The notes under the pieces are model-generated. The model was not told where the DNA came from, did no database searches, and saw only the letters and a list, made by a program, of their open reading frames with translations. A program made the translations under genes and the position numbers. A stretch of DNA of 64,000 nt from Megalonaias nervosa (lineage: Eukaryota > Mollusca > Bivalvia > Unionida > Unionidae): assembly GCA_016617855.1 (NCBI GenBank), contig JAECUM010003209.1, positions 62,001-126,000 on the forward strand, given 5' to 3'. Positions 34,709 through 42,790 of the stretch are shown here, in pieces (position 1 is the stretch's first letter; each line of letters opens with the position of its first letter).

Positions 34709-35068
34709 CTAGAGAGTCAATGGAGGGCAGGAATGATCACGCAAGCCTTTATACCACTCATGCAACACTGTTTCTTCTGAGATGACACTCCAAGCTTCAT
34801 CCAGATACTCGTCTAATTTCTCTTCTTGACTCATCATCAAACATTTATCGGGTTGAATTTGACTGGGATGATCGTTTTGACATCCACAGCAATCTTTCTT
34901 ACTCAATTCCATAATTTTATCGGCCAGGTGTTTGGCAAAACAGGACACTAAATGTTGTTCTTGTTCTGGCCATCTGGACGTGACCACTACGTCCTCTTTG
35001 TCTTGGTCTTGGGGTTCTGTTTTTACGCTATCCTCCCATTCCATTTCCAAAGATTCTCTACCGTTCAA
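34709..35068 (-). CDS. Small Cys-rich Polinton protein (CxxCQNDHPSQ)
   Basis: The frame encodes an acidic N-terminus (VKTEPQDQDKEDVV) and a domain HLADKIMELSKKDCCGCQND, HPSQIQPDKCLM, with a helical end (EEKLDEYLDEAWSVI). I associate the Cys-Gly-Cys and HPSQ combination with small proteins in other animal Polintons, but function is unknown. The true start is uncertain: no ATG precedes residue 9 and the frame is open back into the end of the capsid gene. Confidence 0.6.
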   Translation of the reverse strand: MNGRESLEMEWEDSVKTEPQDQDKEDVVVTSRWPEQEQHLVSCFAKHLADKIMELSKKDCCGCQNDHPSQIQPDKCLMMSQEEKLDEYLDEAWSVISEETVLHEWYKGLRDHSCPPLTL

Positions 35069-35094
35069 TGAGGGATAAGTGTCTTCCTTTGTTT

Positions 35095-36414
35095 CTAATA
35101 GTCTAGAATGACTTCCCTCAAACTGTTGATTTCTATGGTATTATCGAATTCGGCATACAAGATGACATTGACCGTCTCGGTGAGAGCTTCTGCAAACTGA
35201 AGGTCCACACGTAGTTGACCGGATTTTATAGGGTGGAAATGTCCCTCGTTGCTGCCTTAGTCTAGAGTGAAATCAAAGGCCCACAAAGTGTAACCTCCTA
35301 CATAATCTTCGTACGAAATACCGTGACTGGTGTTGGTTCCTAGTTGTCCGGTAGCTTCGTACAGAGACAAGAACAATCTCAAGTAATTCTTCTGGGCAAA
35401 GTTAGGTTCAAAGGGTCTGGTACACAAGGTCTTGGCATCGCGACTGACTTCGATCTTGGACACTCTGTAGTGCTGAAACTGGAAAGGATTTTGATCGTGG
35501 GCTCCGCTGAGGGCTGCATTACTGATGATGCCAACGATTAAACGTTTGGGTAACTGTCCTTCGAACAGATGATCTTCGATCTTGGATCGGAGTCCAGCAG
35601 CAATGGTGAAAGTTTTCACTTCTACATGTCGTATCGGATACTTGGCGGTCGTTCTGCTCAGTGTGTGACTGATGTCGTTTCCCGCTTTAGGTAACACTTC
35701 TACGCGGCGCACGTAAAGTCTGGCTTCTTGGATGATAGTTTTTTACTCGTTGGCATGAGCCATCAAATGGAAAGCGACACTGCTGAGATTTAATCTCAGG
35801 CGAATATCCACTCCGTTGAGCAAATTCTTGTCTTGCAACCACATCTCCAAATGCAAGCGATCCATCAGTTCTAAACTACGACCTTGCAGGATTTTATTTC
35901 GACGGTCGTTAAAACCCATATTGTGAGGATTGTCATCGGCTGTCAGGGCTCTGTCGTTAAACGTGTCTTCACCTGCGGTGTCAGGTTTCCATACCGCGCA
36001 AGCATCGAGATGAGTGTTCTTGGCCTCTTTTCCGTACGTCAAGAGATTTTCCAGGTGCGCTCGGTAAGGGTAAGTATCCATGCTACTGCTGACCAGTTTG
36101 TTATTCAAGTACAAATCCACTTCGCTGAATAAGGAATGCATGAAATTGTTGACGGGAGCTACTCTGGCATCGGCACCAGGATTGGTGTTGTCGGTTTTGA
36201 TCACTTTCAGTTTCAGGTACAAGTAACTGCTATTCAGATCGATGTAATCTTCGGGTTGTCTTTTGATTTCAAACTCGATGGGAACTGAATCCGTCAAAGA
36301 GGAGACGGGATGAAATTCGACCCATTGGGATTCTTGCATTGTCATCATGGTGGGTGGCATGGCAAACAGATCCAGTTCTGACTTGGAACAGGCGCAAGAC
36401 TCTCGATGCATCAT
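35095..36414 (-). pseudogene. Polinton major capsid protein (double jelly roll), two premature stops
   Basis: A single reading frame of 439 codons covers the gene, from MMHRESCACSKSELDLFAMP to DNTIEINSLREVILDY and a TAG at 35095-35097. It is the double-jelly-roll hexon-like protein of Polintons (the F54H12.2-like family of invertebrate annotations). Recognisable segments are QWVEFHPVSSLTDS, INDLNSSYLYLKLK-type strands, NNFMHSLFSEVDLYLN, and KYPIRHVEVKTFTI in the second jelly roll. Two in-frame TAA codons (35743-35745 and 35257-35259) interrupt it without any frameshift. The protein forms the capsid faces. The stops argue for inactivation. Confidence 0.9.
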
Positions 36415-36426
36415 TTTCTTTTTTTG

Positions 36427-36867
36427 TTAATACTCAAAAACGTCTAACTCTCGGACGGTTTTTCTGTTCTTAGTCTTTCTAGCTCTAGGGGTGTGAAGTC
36501 CTCTGAAGATGTGTTTTCGTCGTCTTCTTTTACCTTGTCCTTGCTGTGGCGTCAGGGAAGCAAGAATGCCTGACTCGGCATTGCCCAGGGCATTTATAGG
36601 AGTTTCTCGTCGGCCCAACATGTCTTTGCCTGTTTGAAGCAAGATATTTTTGCCTGCTCTCAAGAATGCTTCTTTAGGATTTTGTTTATCAATGATGACA
36701 TTTTGGAGAAATTCTTTACCTTGCGTCAAAGCGGCATCTTTCAAGGCGTGCAATCCCCGTGTCACCATCGGTTTCAAAACGGGAGCCACCGAACGAAAGG
36801 CTGATTTTAGCATATCTCCTAAACCATGTCCTCGCTGTCGAGCGACTCCTTGGTACACAGGATACAT
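36427..36867 (-). CDS. pVI/pX-like minor virion protein
   Basis: The 146-residue basic protein begins at MYPVYQGVARQRGHGLGDML and continues into an amphipathic helix (KSAFRSVAPVLKPM). It has a second Gly/Lys segment and a C-terminal basic stretch (GKRRRRKHIFRGLHTPRARK). HGLG and similar Gly-rich sites are plausible protease cleavage sites. By position between minor and major capsid genes and by composition it corresponds to adenovirus pVI/pVII-type internal proteins. The ATG at 36865-36867 is the first in frame. Intact. Confidence 0.7.
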   Translation of the reverse strand: MYPVYQGVARQRGHGLGDMLKSAFRSVAPVLKPMVTRGLHALKDAALTQGKEFLQNVIIDKQNPKEAFLRAGKNILLQTGKDMLGRRETPINALGNAESGILASLTPQQGQGKRRRRKHIFRGLHTPRARKTKNRKTVRELDVFEY

Positions 36868-36880
36868 GACTGACAAAGGG

Positions 36881-37741
36881 TTAGAGTAATCGTTTTTGAA
36901 AATGGACTGTGACTTTTCCTTTGGTGAATGGAATATTTTGTCCCAGATCTCCTTTTATAGTAATGTTTACAGTGTCTAAATACGACTTACGGACGGGTAA
37001 ATAGTGGGGATGTACAAATTCTCGGTGAACGTGATAGGTGTTTCCACCTTCCTCGTCAGCGTTCGTGGCAGAATCCACTTTGAAAGGAATGACACGCAGT
37101 AACGGTACTGAGGTGTGTCCCACCACGATGTGCTCCGCCACATCGAAGTACACAAAGATCAAATTCAGTCCTTGGTTCATTTCTACAGGGAATCGAAAAT
37201 ATTTCGCAAAATCCGAGTTACCGGTCACGGCTGGTATTTCGTTTGTAGTCGTGATCAACTTGGGGTCTCCACCCAAAATGTCATACAATTCAGGACAAAA
37301 TGTAATGGCCAATACTTTGTCCTCAGAAAATTTCATCATTAGGCGACGAGCTATTTTGTGGTATTCAATCGTGACACTTTTTCTGGTTTTCTCCAAGACT
37401 TTGCCAAACACGTTATTGAACCTGTCAGCAATGGCGTTCACCAAATGTTGACCACTAAAATAATAGCCTGAGGGAATTTTCAATCGATAAGTGGTTCGTA
37501 TAGTTTTGGGATCTTGTGATTTCATAGAGTCACCTATCGTGCATTCATCCAAGTGTTGTTGCACTTGCTCGTCATGAACTTCTACCGTAAAAGTGTTTTG
37601 ATTTTCGACGATGTTTTTGATTTGTGTAGGGTGAATCATTTCCACCAAAGCCACTTCCCAATGGGCTTCTTGATCCAATTGGATGGTCTGAGGTAATTTG
37701 GCAGTGTAACAACATAAGGTGTTATTGGGAAACACCTCCAT
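36881..37741 (-). CDS. Penton-like minor capsid protein
   Basis: The 286-residue frame is intact. It starts MEVFPNNTLCCYTAKLPQTI, then HWEVALVEMIHPTQI. The middle has RLKIPSGYYFSGQHLVNAIA and ITFCPELYDILGG. The end has VHREFVHPHYLPVRK and VNITIKGDLGQNIPFTKGKV. This order of strands matches the single-jelly-roll vertex protein of Polintons. It is clearly different in sequence from the fossil copy at 22774-23416. The ATG is 14 bases upstream of the next gene in the direction of transcription. Confidence 0.85.
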   Translation of the reverse strand: MEVFPNNTLCCYTAKLPQTIQLDQEAHWEVALVEMIHPTQIKNIVENQNTFTVEVHDEQVQQHLDECTIGDSMKSQDPKTIRTTYRLKIPSGYYFSGQHLVNAIADRFNNVFGKVLEKTRKSVTIEYHKIARRLMMKFSEDKVLAITFCPELYDILGGDPKLITTTNEIPAVTGNSDFAKYFRFPVEMNQGLNLIFVYFDVAEHIVVGHTSVPLLRVIPFKVDSATNADEEGGNTYHVHREFVHPHYLPVRKSYLDTVNITIKGDLGQNIPFTKGKVTVHFQKRLL

Positions 37742-37833
37742 GGAACTGTCACTGGGTAACGTTCAGTAAAATTGGTTATTCATAATTCCAGAGTTCTAGT
37801 GTCCGAGGGGTCGCTGGAAGTCAGAGGAGTGTC

Positions 37834-38184
37834 TCAAAGAGGATGGTTAGGATGACTGTTGGAAGGGGGACCAACGTTGGACACAAGACTCCCGTTGTTG
37901 TTCCCGTTAGAGGAATATTTCAGAGACGGATTGGGAAGAAGGTAACCGATGCAACTGCTGAGTAAAATGGTCCACAAATGTTTGTCTCCTTGTTGTAAAC
38001 TCAAATTGGCAATGGCAGCACCAATGACACAATACACCACAAAGATTTGGCAGAAAAAGACGATTTGCGTTTTAGGCACACGTTCTCCACACCACACCCA
38101 CAAGGGTTGCTTTTGTAGATCTTGTAGAGAAGAACTGGGGGAAGGAGTGGTTACTGCGGTAGCTGAGGCTGTGTTGAATGGCAT
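37834..38184 (-). CDS. Two-helix membrane protein conserved in Polintons
   Basis: The 116-residue protein has a Ser/Thr-rich N-terminus and two hydrophobic segments: QIVFFCQIFVVYCVIGAAIA and LWTILLSSCIGYLLPNP. They are joined by a short polar loop (NLSLQQGDKH), so a hairpin in the membrane is likely. I recall similar LWTxLLSSxxGYLLPNP proteins beside capsid genes of other animal Polintons. Function unknown; a virion membrane or egress role is possible. A TATA-like ATAAAAAG lies about 15 bases upstream of the ATG at 38182-38184. Confidence 0.65.
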   Translation of the reverse strand: MPFNTASATAVTTPSPSSSLQDLQKQPLWVWCGERVPKTQIVFFCQIFVVYCVIGAAIANLSLQQGDKHLWTILLSSCIGYLLPNPSLKYSSNGNNNGSLVSNVGPPSNSHPNHPL

Positions 38185-38407
38185 AATGGTCACTTCTTTT
38201 TATAGTCGATGAGTTGCGAAGCGTCGATCCAAGAGTCAAAACTGGGCGGATATCCTTTCCAACGTGCTTCGACTTCTTTGACACGTTTTTTTTTCCACTT
38301 TTCGGGTTCTTCGATCGAGAATGCTTTCGATCTCGTACACGTCGTCTTCTTTTTTGGTCACACGTTGTAACTCGGGCAAGTAAAACGTTCTTTTAAGACT
38401 TCCTCAT

Positions 38408-38605
38408 TCATGTCTCCCAAGTTGTAGACGTGAGGATGACGCCAAAATCGCCAAAGAATCCTCCTCTTTGGTGACTCCTCTTTTTCTTTGGAGGAGTGTG
38501 TCTTTTCTGGGGGTGACGTCTATGTTTGGCTAAGCGTTTTTTCCGATCACGAAACTGTCCTTTTCTTTCTCCTTTCTGGACGGGAGAACGACGATGAGGG
38601 GACAT
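38408..38605 (-). CDS. Small basic core-like protein, paralogue 1
   Basis: This 65-residue protein is about one third Arg, Lys and His: MSPHRRSPVQKGERKGQFRD, then RKKRLAKHRRHPQKRHTPPK and SHQRGG. Its neighbour at 38705-38896 has the same layout, so the two arose by tandem duplication. Composition is like protamines and adenovirus core proteins, suggesting genome condensation in the virion. The ATG is the one matching the start of the paralogue. Confidence 0.65.
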   Translation of the reverse strand: MSPHRRSPVQKGERKGQFRDRKKRLAKHRRHPQKRHTPPKKKRSHQRGGFFGDFGVILTSTTWET

Positions 38606-38704
38606 CTTTTGGTGCACAACATACACTAAAATCCATGGCTTCACATTCGTCCTTTCATCTTATTTTTTTTTCATACCGTATTGAGTATTGAGTATCTGTC
38701 CTAC

Positions 38705-38896
38705 CTATTCCCTGTCAAACATTCCTCCTCTTTGGTGACTTCTTCTTTTCTTTGGACGAGTGTGTCTTTTCCGGGGGTGACGTCGATGTTTGGCGATGCG
38801 CTTTGTCGGATGACGAGACTGTTCTTTTCTTTTTCCTTTTCCTTTTTGGACAGAAGAACGACGATGGTGACGGTGTGCACTTCTTGGAGGGGACAT
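38705..38896 (-). CDS. Small basic core-like protein, paralogue 2
   Basis: The 63-residue protein begins MSPPRSAHRHHRRSSVQKGK and contains RIAKHRRHPRKRHTRPKKRR, then SHQRGGMFDRE. It aligns with the neighbouring paralogue over most of its length. A TATA box (AGTATAAAAAG, 38949-38957) lies about 50 bases upstream of the ATG. A role in DNA packaging within the capsid is inferred from composition only. Confidence 0.65.
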   Translation of the reverse strand: MSPPRSAHRHHRRSSVQKGKGKRKEQSRHPTKRIAKHRRHPRKRHTRPKKRRSHQRGGMFDRE

Positions 38897-38951
38897 CTTT
38901 GGGCGTTCAGGAGCACAGCAACTCTAAACCTATCGTTTGCCTCAGGTCTTT

Positions 38952-39851
38952 TTATACTGGACTGCATCGCCACTGATTGTCGGCTCGTCGTATCATTTTC
39001 ATGGCAGGCGTCACACGTCGTGGAGGGGTTCGGAAGGAACTCAATCGGGACAGTTCTTCCTTGGACAAATCCAGTAGACTCTTCAACATGCCTGATTTCT
39101 CTTGGACTTTGATTTGGGGGCAGGTATTTTGTGAGCAGCGGCCACTCCTGCTAAAGAGGAAGAGGGTGTCACCGCTGGAGGAGACGTTTTTGGAGACACG
39201 GGTTTCCAATGTTTCATCAAATTAGGACAGACGCGTGTCAAATCGGGTTTGGCAGGCATCACCAACAACGGAGAAGTGGAAGATGTTGAGGCTACTGGAG
39301 ACGCAGTCACCATTGTTGTTGTGGCAGATCGTGGTTTTCGAATGTAAGGTTGCGTCCTGGCGGTAGTACCTCTCTTGTGGGTAGACGCTGTTTTCTGTGG
39401 GCTTTTCTTTTTCTTTAATTGTGGCTGTGACCTAGTCTTGACACCGTTACTCTTTTCCTTTTTCTTCTGGGTACGTTTGGGCGTGGTTTTTTTTCTTGAG
39501 GATGACTTTGGGAGCGTTAGGATCCCATTTTAAGAGGGAGCGAATGGTGACACCTATTAGAGAACCGCTTCCTCCAGGTTTCAAAATGATTTCCTTTTTG
39601 GTTTGAATGTCAATGAGAGGATCGGCTGGTTGCGTCAAGGCTACTTTGTTTCTCTCAAAACAACGTTTGGTTTGATGTGGAATGTGAATGATGCCTTGCA
39701 GTAATTGACGTGCTGTCACCGTAAACCATCGTAAGACTTCTTTAAGACTGGCTTCTAAGACACGAGCACGTATTTGTGGATTTTTTTCGCGACTGATACC
39801 ATACAAGGCACGAATCAGTTTGACGGAAAAATGAGACTGAAGGGACGTCAT
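38952..39851 (-). pseudogene. Basic Polinton protein with ARQLLQG domain, frameshifted
   Basis: A TATA box (39889-39896) precedes the ATG at 39849-39851. The N-terminal part has VKLIRALYGISREK, VTARQLLQGIIHIP and KPGGSGSLIGV, which resembles a small protein often found next to capsid genes in animal Polintons. At a run of eight T (39487-39494, A8 on the coding strand) the frame shifts. A Lys/Thr/Pro-rich tail then stays open to about 39083, and a further shift near 39.1-39.2 kb leads to LLDLSKEELSRLSSFRTPPR and a stop at 38952. It is probably a DNA-binding virion protein. The homopolymer break could also be a sequencing error. Confidence 0.55.
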
Positions 39852-40649
39852 GTTGACGCTGTGTGAGACACACCCCAAGTGACCGAGGTTTTTATAGATT
39901 TTTTTTGGTGGTTGTGGTTGTGGTTAAGTGGATGAAGGGGAGTGTACACGACAGGCCCTCCGTCTTGGCACCAGTGGTGAAACAGATGGGCACGAAATCG
40001 CAAATAATCGGGAGTGGTGGGTTTTAAATCCACGAGTAAATAAGCGCGTGGGGTTTAAGTGGCATCGTCGTACGCATGAGTCAGCCACGGCGTTCCTACT
40101 GTTTGGCTAACACTTGCACTTGAAATTTATCTCTAGGGCTTTTAAACAACACCACGTAATGAGCATTGAGACTGATGGTGCGATGGGCTTTACTTTGTTG
40201 AAACAAATTTTGAGTGATGTAAATGACACTGGCATTACGATGATGCCCTTTGCGCGTAAACCAGAGTTTAATTTCTTCTTCATCTTCTCCTAACATGTCG
40301 TCAAAAATAACCAAATGGGTTTGACTAGGGTCAGACACGATCCCGTCGTCTTCGCCAGGAATGCCTTCCACAAACACGATGGAATCGCCTGACTTTCTCG
40401 CAGAAGGCTGTACGCTGATTGCCACTGTTTGTAACACCACACTATTCGTTGAGGTGGACGATCAATCAAATGATGTTTATGTTCAATCAAACGTTTGACA
40501 AATTCGGTTTTGCCTGAACCGCTAGGCCCGGCAATGAGCATGTTAAAGGGATGGAGAATATACATGGCCTCCCAACTAGTTCGATCTACGTGTTCGTCGA
40601 TGACTTTGAAAGTGGAGGAAGAGGGAGCAGAGACAGTAGAGGTAGCCAT
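39848..40649 (-). pseudogene. A32-like packaging ATPase (FtsK/HerA), broken
   Basis: From the ATG at 40647-40649 the frame gives a linker and Walker A (MLIAGPSGSGKTEFVKRLIE). A frameshift near 40.39 kb leads to the frame with Walker B (THLVIFDDMLGEDEEEI) and the sensor VIYITQNLFQQ. At 40096 that frame stops, while another frame carries the expected C-terminal segment AYLLVDLKPTTPDYLRFRAH and PVVYTPL. One in-frame TAA lies just before it. The protein would translocate the genome into capsids. At least two indels and one stop make it inactive. Confidence 0.85.
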
Positions 40650-40732
40650 AGTAGTAGTAGTAGTGTAAGGAATGTCACTTTTGACAGGAAGACAGACAAG
40701 ACAAGAGTTTTTACACTTTTTTTCAGGACACG

Positions 40733-40738
40733 TTTATT
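40733..40738 (-). terminator. Poly(A) signal after the membrane protein gene
   Basis: AATAAA on the minus strand lies a few bases after the stop at 40746 of the upstream gene. Confidence 0.45.
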
Positions 40739-40745
40739 GTCATCT

Positions 40746-41051
40746 TTAAAAGTGAACAACACGAAAGACAAAAATACATAAAACCCAAATGGCTAAGTAC
40801 ATGAATAAAAGACACATCAAAACGATCGTAGTGTAATATGAACAAGTCTCTGTACAACATTTGTGGTGATCAAGAGGTGGAATTGTAGGGACAGTGTGTA
40901 ATGTTCTTAGAGTCTCTACACTCCTTGACACAGTCACACAAGGGTCCTCCCGGAATGGTCTTTCGGGGGTGTCGATAACGGTTCTGTCCTGAAGAGGGTG
41001 GTTTTCCTCGGTCACAACTTCTTCTTCTTCTTCTGGCACTATCACTAGCAC
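40746..41051 (-). CDS. Single-pass membrane protein, unknown
   Basis: About 100 residues: an acidic N-terminus (VIVPEEEEEVVTEE), a Cys-containing segment (HHKCCTETCSYY) and a C-terminal hydrophobic helix (TIVLMCLLFMYLAIWVLCIF). The topology suggests a tail-anchored protein. A TATA-like TTATAAACC lies directly upstream, and no ATG is in frame before it, so the start codon may be mutated or non-ATG. No family recognised. Confidence 0.5.
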   Translation of the reverse strand: MLVIVPEEEEEVVTEENHPLQDRTVIDTPERPFREDPCVTVSRSVETLRTLHTVPTIPPLDHHKCCTETCSYYTTIVLMCLLFMYLAIWVLCIFVFRVVHF

Positions 41052-41090
41052 TGGTTTATAAGTTACTTTTTCACTGAATGTTTTAATTTT

Positions 41091-41566
41091 TTAGGATGAC
41101 AAATCTTGGGCATAGTGTACCACTTCTTTTGTCCAAACCTCGAAACCCCAACTTTTCCAGTCACGTACATCTTTCCAGTGAGGGTGTAAGTCACAAGCTA
41201 CACACACATCATCGTACACATCTTCAGTACCTAAAAGTTGACGAATCTCTCTTTCCTGTAGAGGTTGTCGAGAAGTATCGAAATGAAATCGTAAAGCTTT
41301 GAGCAGAATGAGTTCTTCGTGTACATTTAAAGGAACCACTTTCATGCTTTTTGGAGTGGTAAGCACTGATCGTAAAGAGTCCACAAAGAATCGGCTGGTA
41401 AACGAAATCCCAGAAAGCAATTCAGTAAGACACACACCACACGTCGACCCAAATTCAATGGGTACAGTTCTCGTAATAGGCAATCTTAATCCTCCACCGT
41501 TTGAATAGTGTCATTGATTTCCTTCCACGGAATCTGTCGTATCACGAATGATAAAGGTCGTGGCAT
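41091..41566 (-). pseudogene. Unknown Polinton protein, one frameshift
   Basis: A TATA box (TATAAAAA, 41576-41583) precedes the ATG at 41564-41566, which starts MPRPLSFVIRQIPWKEINDT. That frame closes after about 26 codons. A neighbouring frame continues from about 41.5 kb with RTVPIEFGSTCGVCLTELLS, then LNVHEELILLKALRFHF and DVRDWKSWGFEVWTKE. One indel near 41.5 kb explains the break. Function unknown. Confidence 0.5.
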
Positions 41567-41844
41567 GGTAGCCCGTTTTTATACCTCTTTTTGTCGGAGA
41601 CAATAAGTATACTTTCTGCACAGAGATGATAGTACTCCAGTGGCGAATCTAAATTGTTTAGTCACTAACTTGCAGATCACACACCGTTCAGAAGTGTCCT
41701 TTTGAACTAAGTTTACATTGTGTAAAAGATTTTGGTAACTTCTAACTCTTCTTCTGGAATTCGTTGCAGTATGTTTACCTTGTAGTAAAAAGAATCAGTA
41801 ACAAACCAATCCTTCTCGCCCAGGGGTACTCGAACAATGTCTGA

Positions 41845-42027
41845 TCATTGGAACGCTTTCATCAGAATCAGTCTTTTTATAGCATTCCGGTACCAGTGGT
41901 TCAAACATCGGTGACGTAACGGATGCAATTGTTCTTTGCGTTTCACTTGTATTTTCACCAACTCGCGGTAAATGCTTTCTCTCAACTCCACAGGCAAACC
42001 ACGAATGTTCTCTTGCAAAGTATCCAT
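41845..42027 (-). CDS. F-box-like small protein, paralogue 1
   Basis: The 60-residue protein begins MDTLQENIRGLPVELRESIY and continues RELVKIQVKRKEQLHPL. The LPxELxxxIYxxL pattern is the core of the F-box, the motif that recruits Skp1 of SCF ubiquitin ligases. The next gene (42084-42428) has the same motif, so the pair may be paralogous. The ATG chosen is the first in frame. A small viral F-box protein could redirect host protein turnover; this is inference from a short motif. Confidence 0.45.
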   Translation of the reverse strand: MDTLQENIRGLPVELRESIYRELVKIQVKRKEQLHPLRHRCLNHWYRNAIKRLILMKAFQ

Positions 42028-42083
42028 GATTATGTCAGTCAAATACTTCTCCTAGAGCGAAAGTAACGAATGTAGTGAGTAAT

Positions 42084-42428
42084 TTATGGCCACTGCCATT
42101 CCAGGAAACGGCCAAGAATGTCAATAAAATCTTCAAATGTAAATGGTCTAAAGCGGAATATATGGAAGAACGCACACTTGATCCAGAGAAATCTGACTTG
42201 TTTGTTGACTTTTTTCAATATCCTCTTGTGAATTTCTCGACATAAAAGTTCCTCAGTCACCCATCGAGATTTTGCTCTGGCAAGTCCCAGCCAAATGTTC
42301 TTGTAGATCTTCTCTTGCAATTCGTTTGGTAATGTTTGAAGATTATTTTTCCAATGGGGTTTAAATGCTTGTCTAGGTGTTGTCCAACGTTTAACTCCTA
42401 GCCAAGCAGCTGGTTTCTTAAACGACAT
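42084..42428 (-). CDS. F-box-like small protein, paralogue 2
   Basis: The 114-residue protein has NLQTLPNELQEKIYKNIWLG at residues 30-49, followed by a basic and aromatic region (KQVRFLWIKCAFFHIFRF). The F-box-like core matches that of the downstream gene at 41845-42027. It starts 12 bases after the stop of the BIR gene. No substrate-binding domain is recognisable. Confidence 0.45.
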   Translation of the reverse strand: MSFKKPAAWLGVKRWTTPRQAFKPHWKNNLQTLPNELQEKIYKNIWLGLARAKSRWVTEELLCREIHKRILKKVNKQVRFLWIKCAFFHIFRFRPFTFEDFIDILGRFLEWQWP

Positions 42429-42440
42429 GGTATGCCCACT

Positions 42441-42790
42441 TCAATGACGAGGTCCCACTAAAGGTAGGTAATGACAATCTGGAGACCATCGAGCATGTTC
42501 CAGGTAAGCGCAATCTTTCTTCTCCCACTCGTGAAGTGACACACTGCAACTGAAGCACTTGACTTTATCCCCTTCGCCCAAGTAGATAAATCCGGCTCTA
42601 GCTAATTCCTCGTGGGTATCTCCTCACAGATATTTTGGCCATTTTCCTCGGAAGGTTTGGATCCGACTTTCAAAGTCGCAGTATTCAGGCAAACGCACAG
42701 GGAACGAATATTCGTCTTTCACAGGTTCATCTCGATGAGGGTACGGTGAAATACGTAGGAGTGTGCTCAATTTGGGATGACATCCGTAGG
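42441..42790 (-). pseudogene. BIR-domain (IAP-like) protein with one in-frame stop
   Basis: A complete BIR zinc-binding fold is encoded. The N-terminal arm is CDFESRIQTFRGKWPKY, followed by an in-frame TGA (42624-42626), then HEELARAGFIYLGEGDKVKC, CFSC and EHARWSPDC. The spacing C-x2-C-x16-H-x6-C is exact. The frame ends at 42441-42443 (LPLVGPRH). No start codon is obvious; the frame is open upstream into the 3' end of PolB at about 42790. BIR proteins bind caspases or their regulators and block apoptosis. As a viral accessory gene it would delay host cell death. Without the stop it would be about 110 residues with a single BIR and no RING. Confidence 0.88.
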
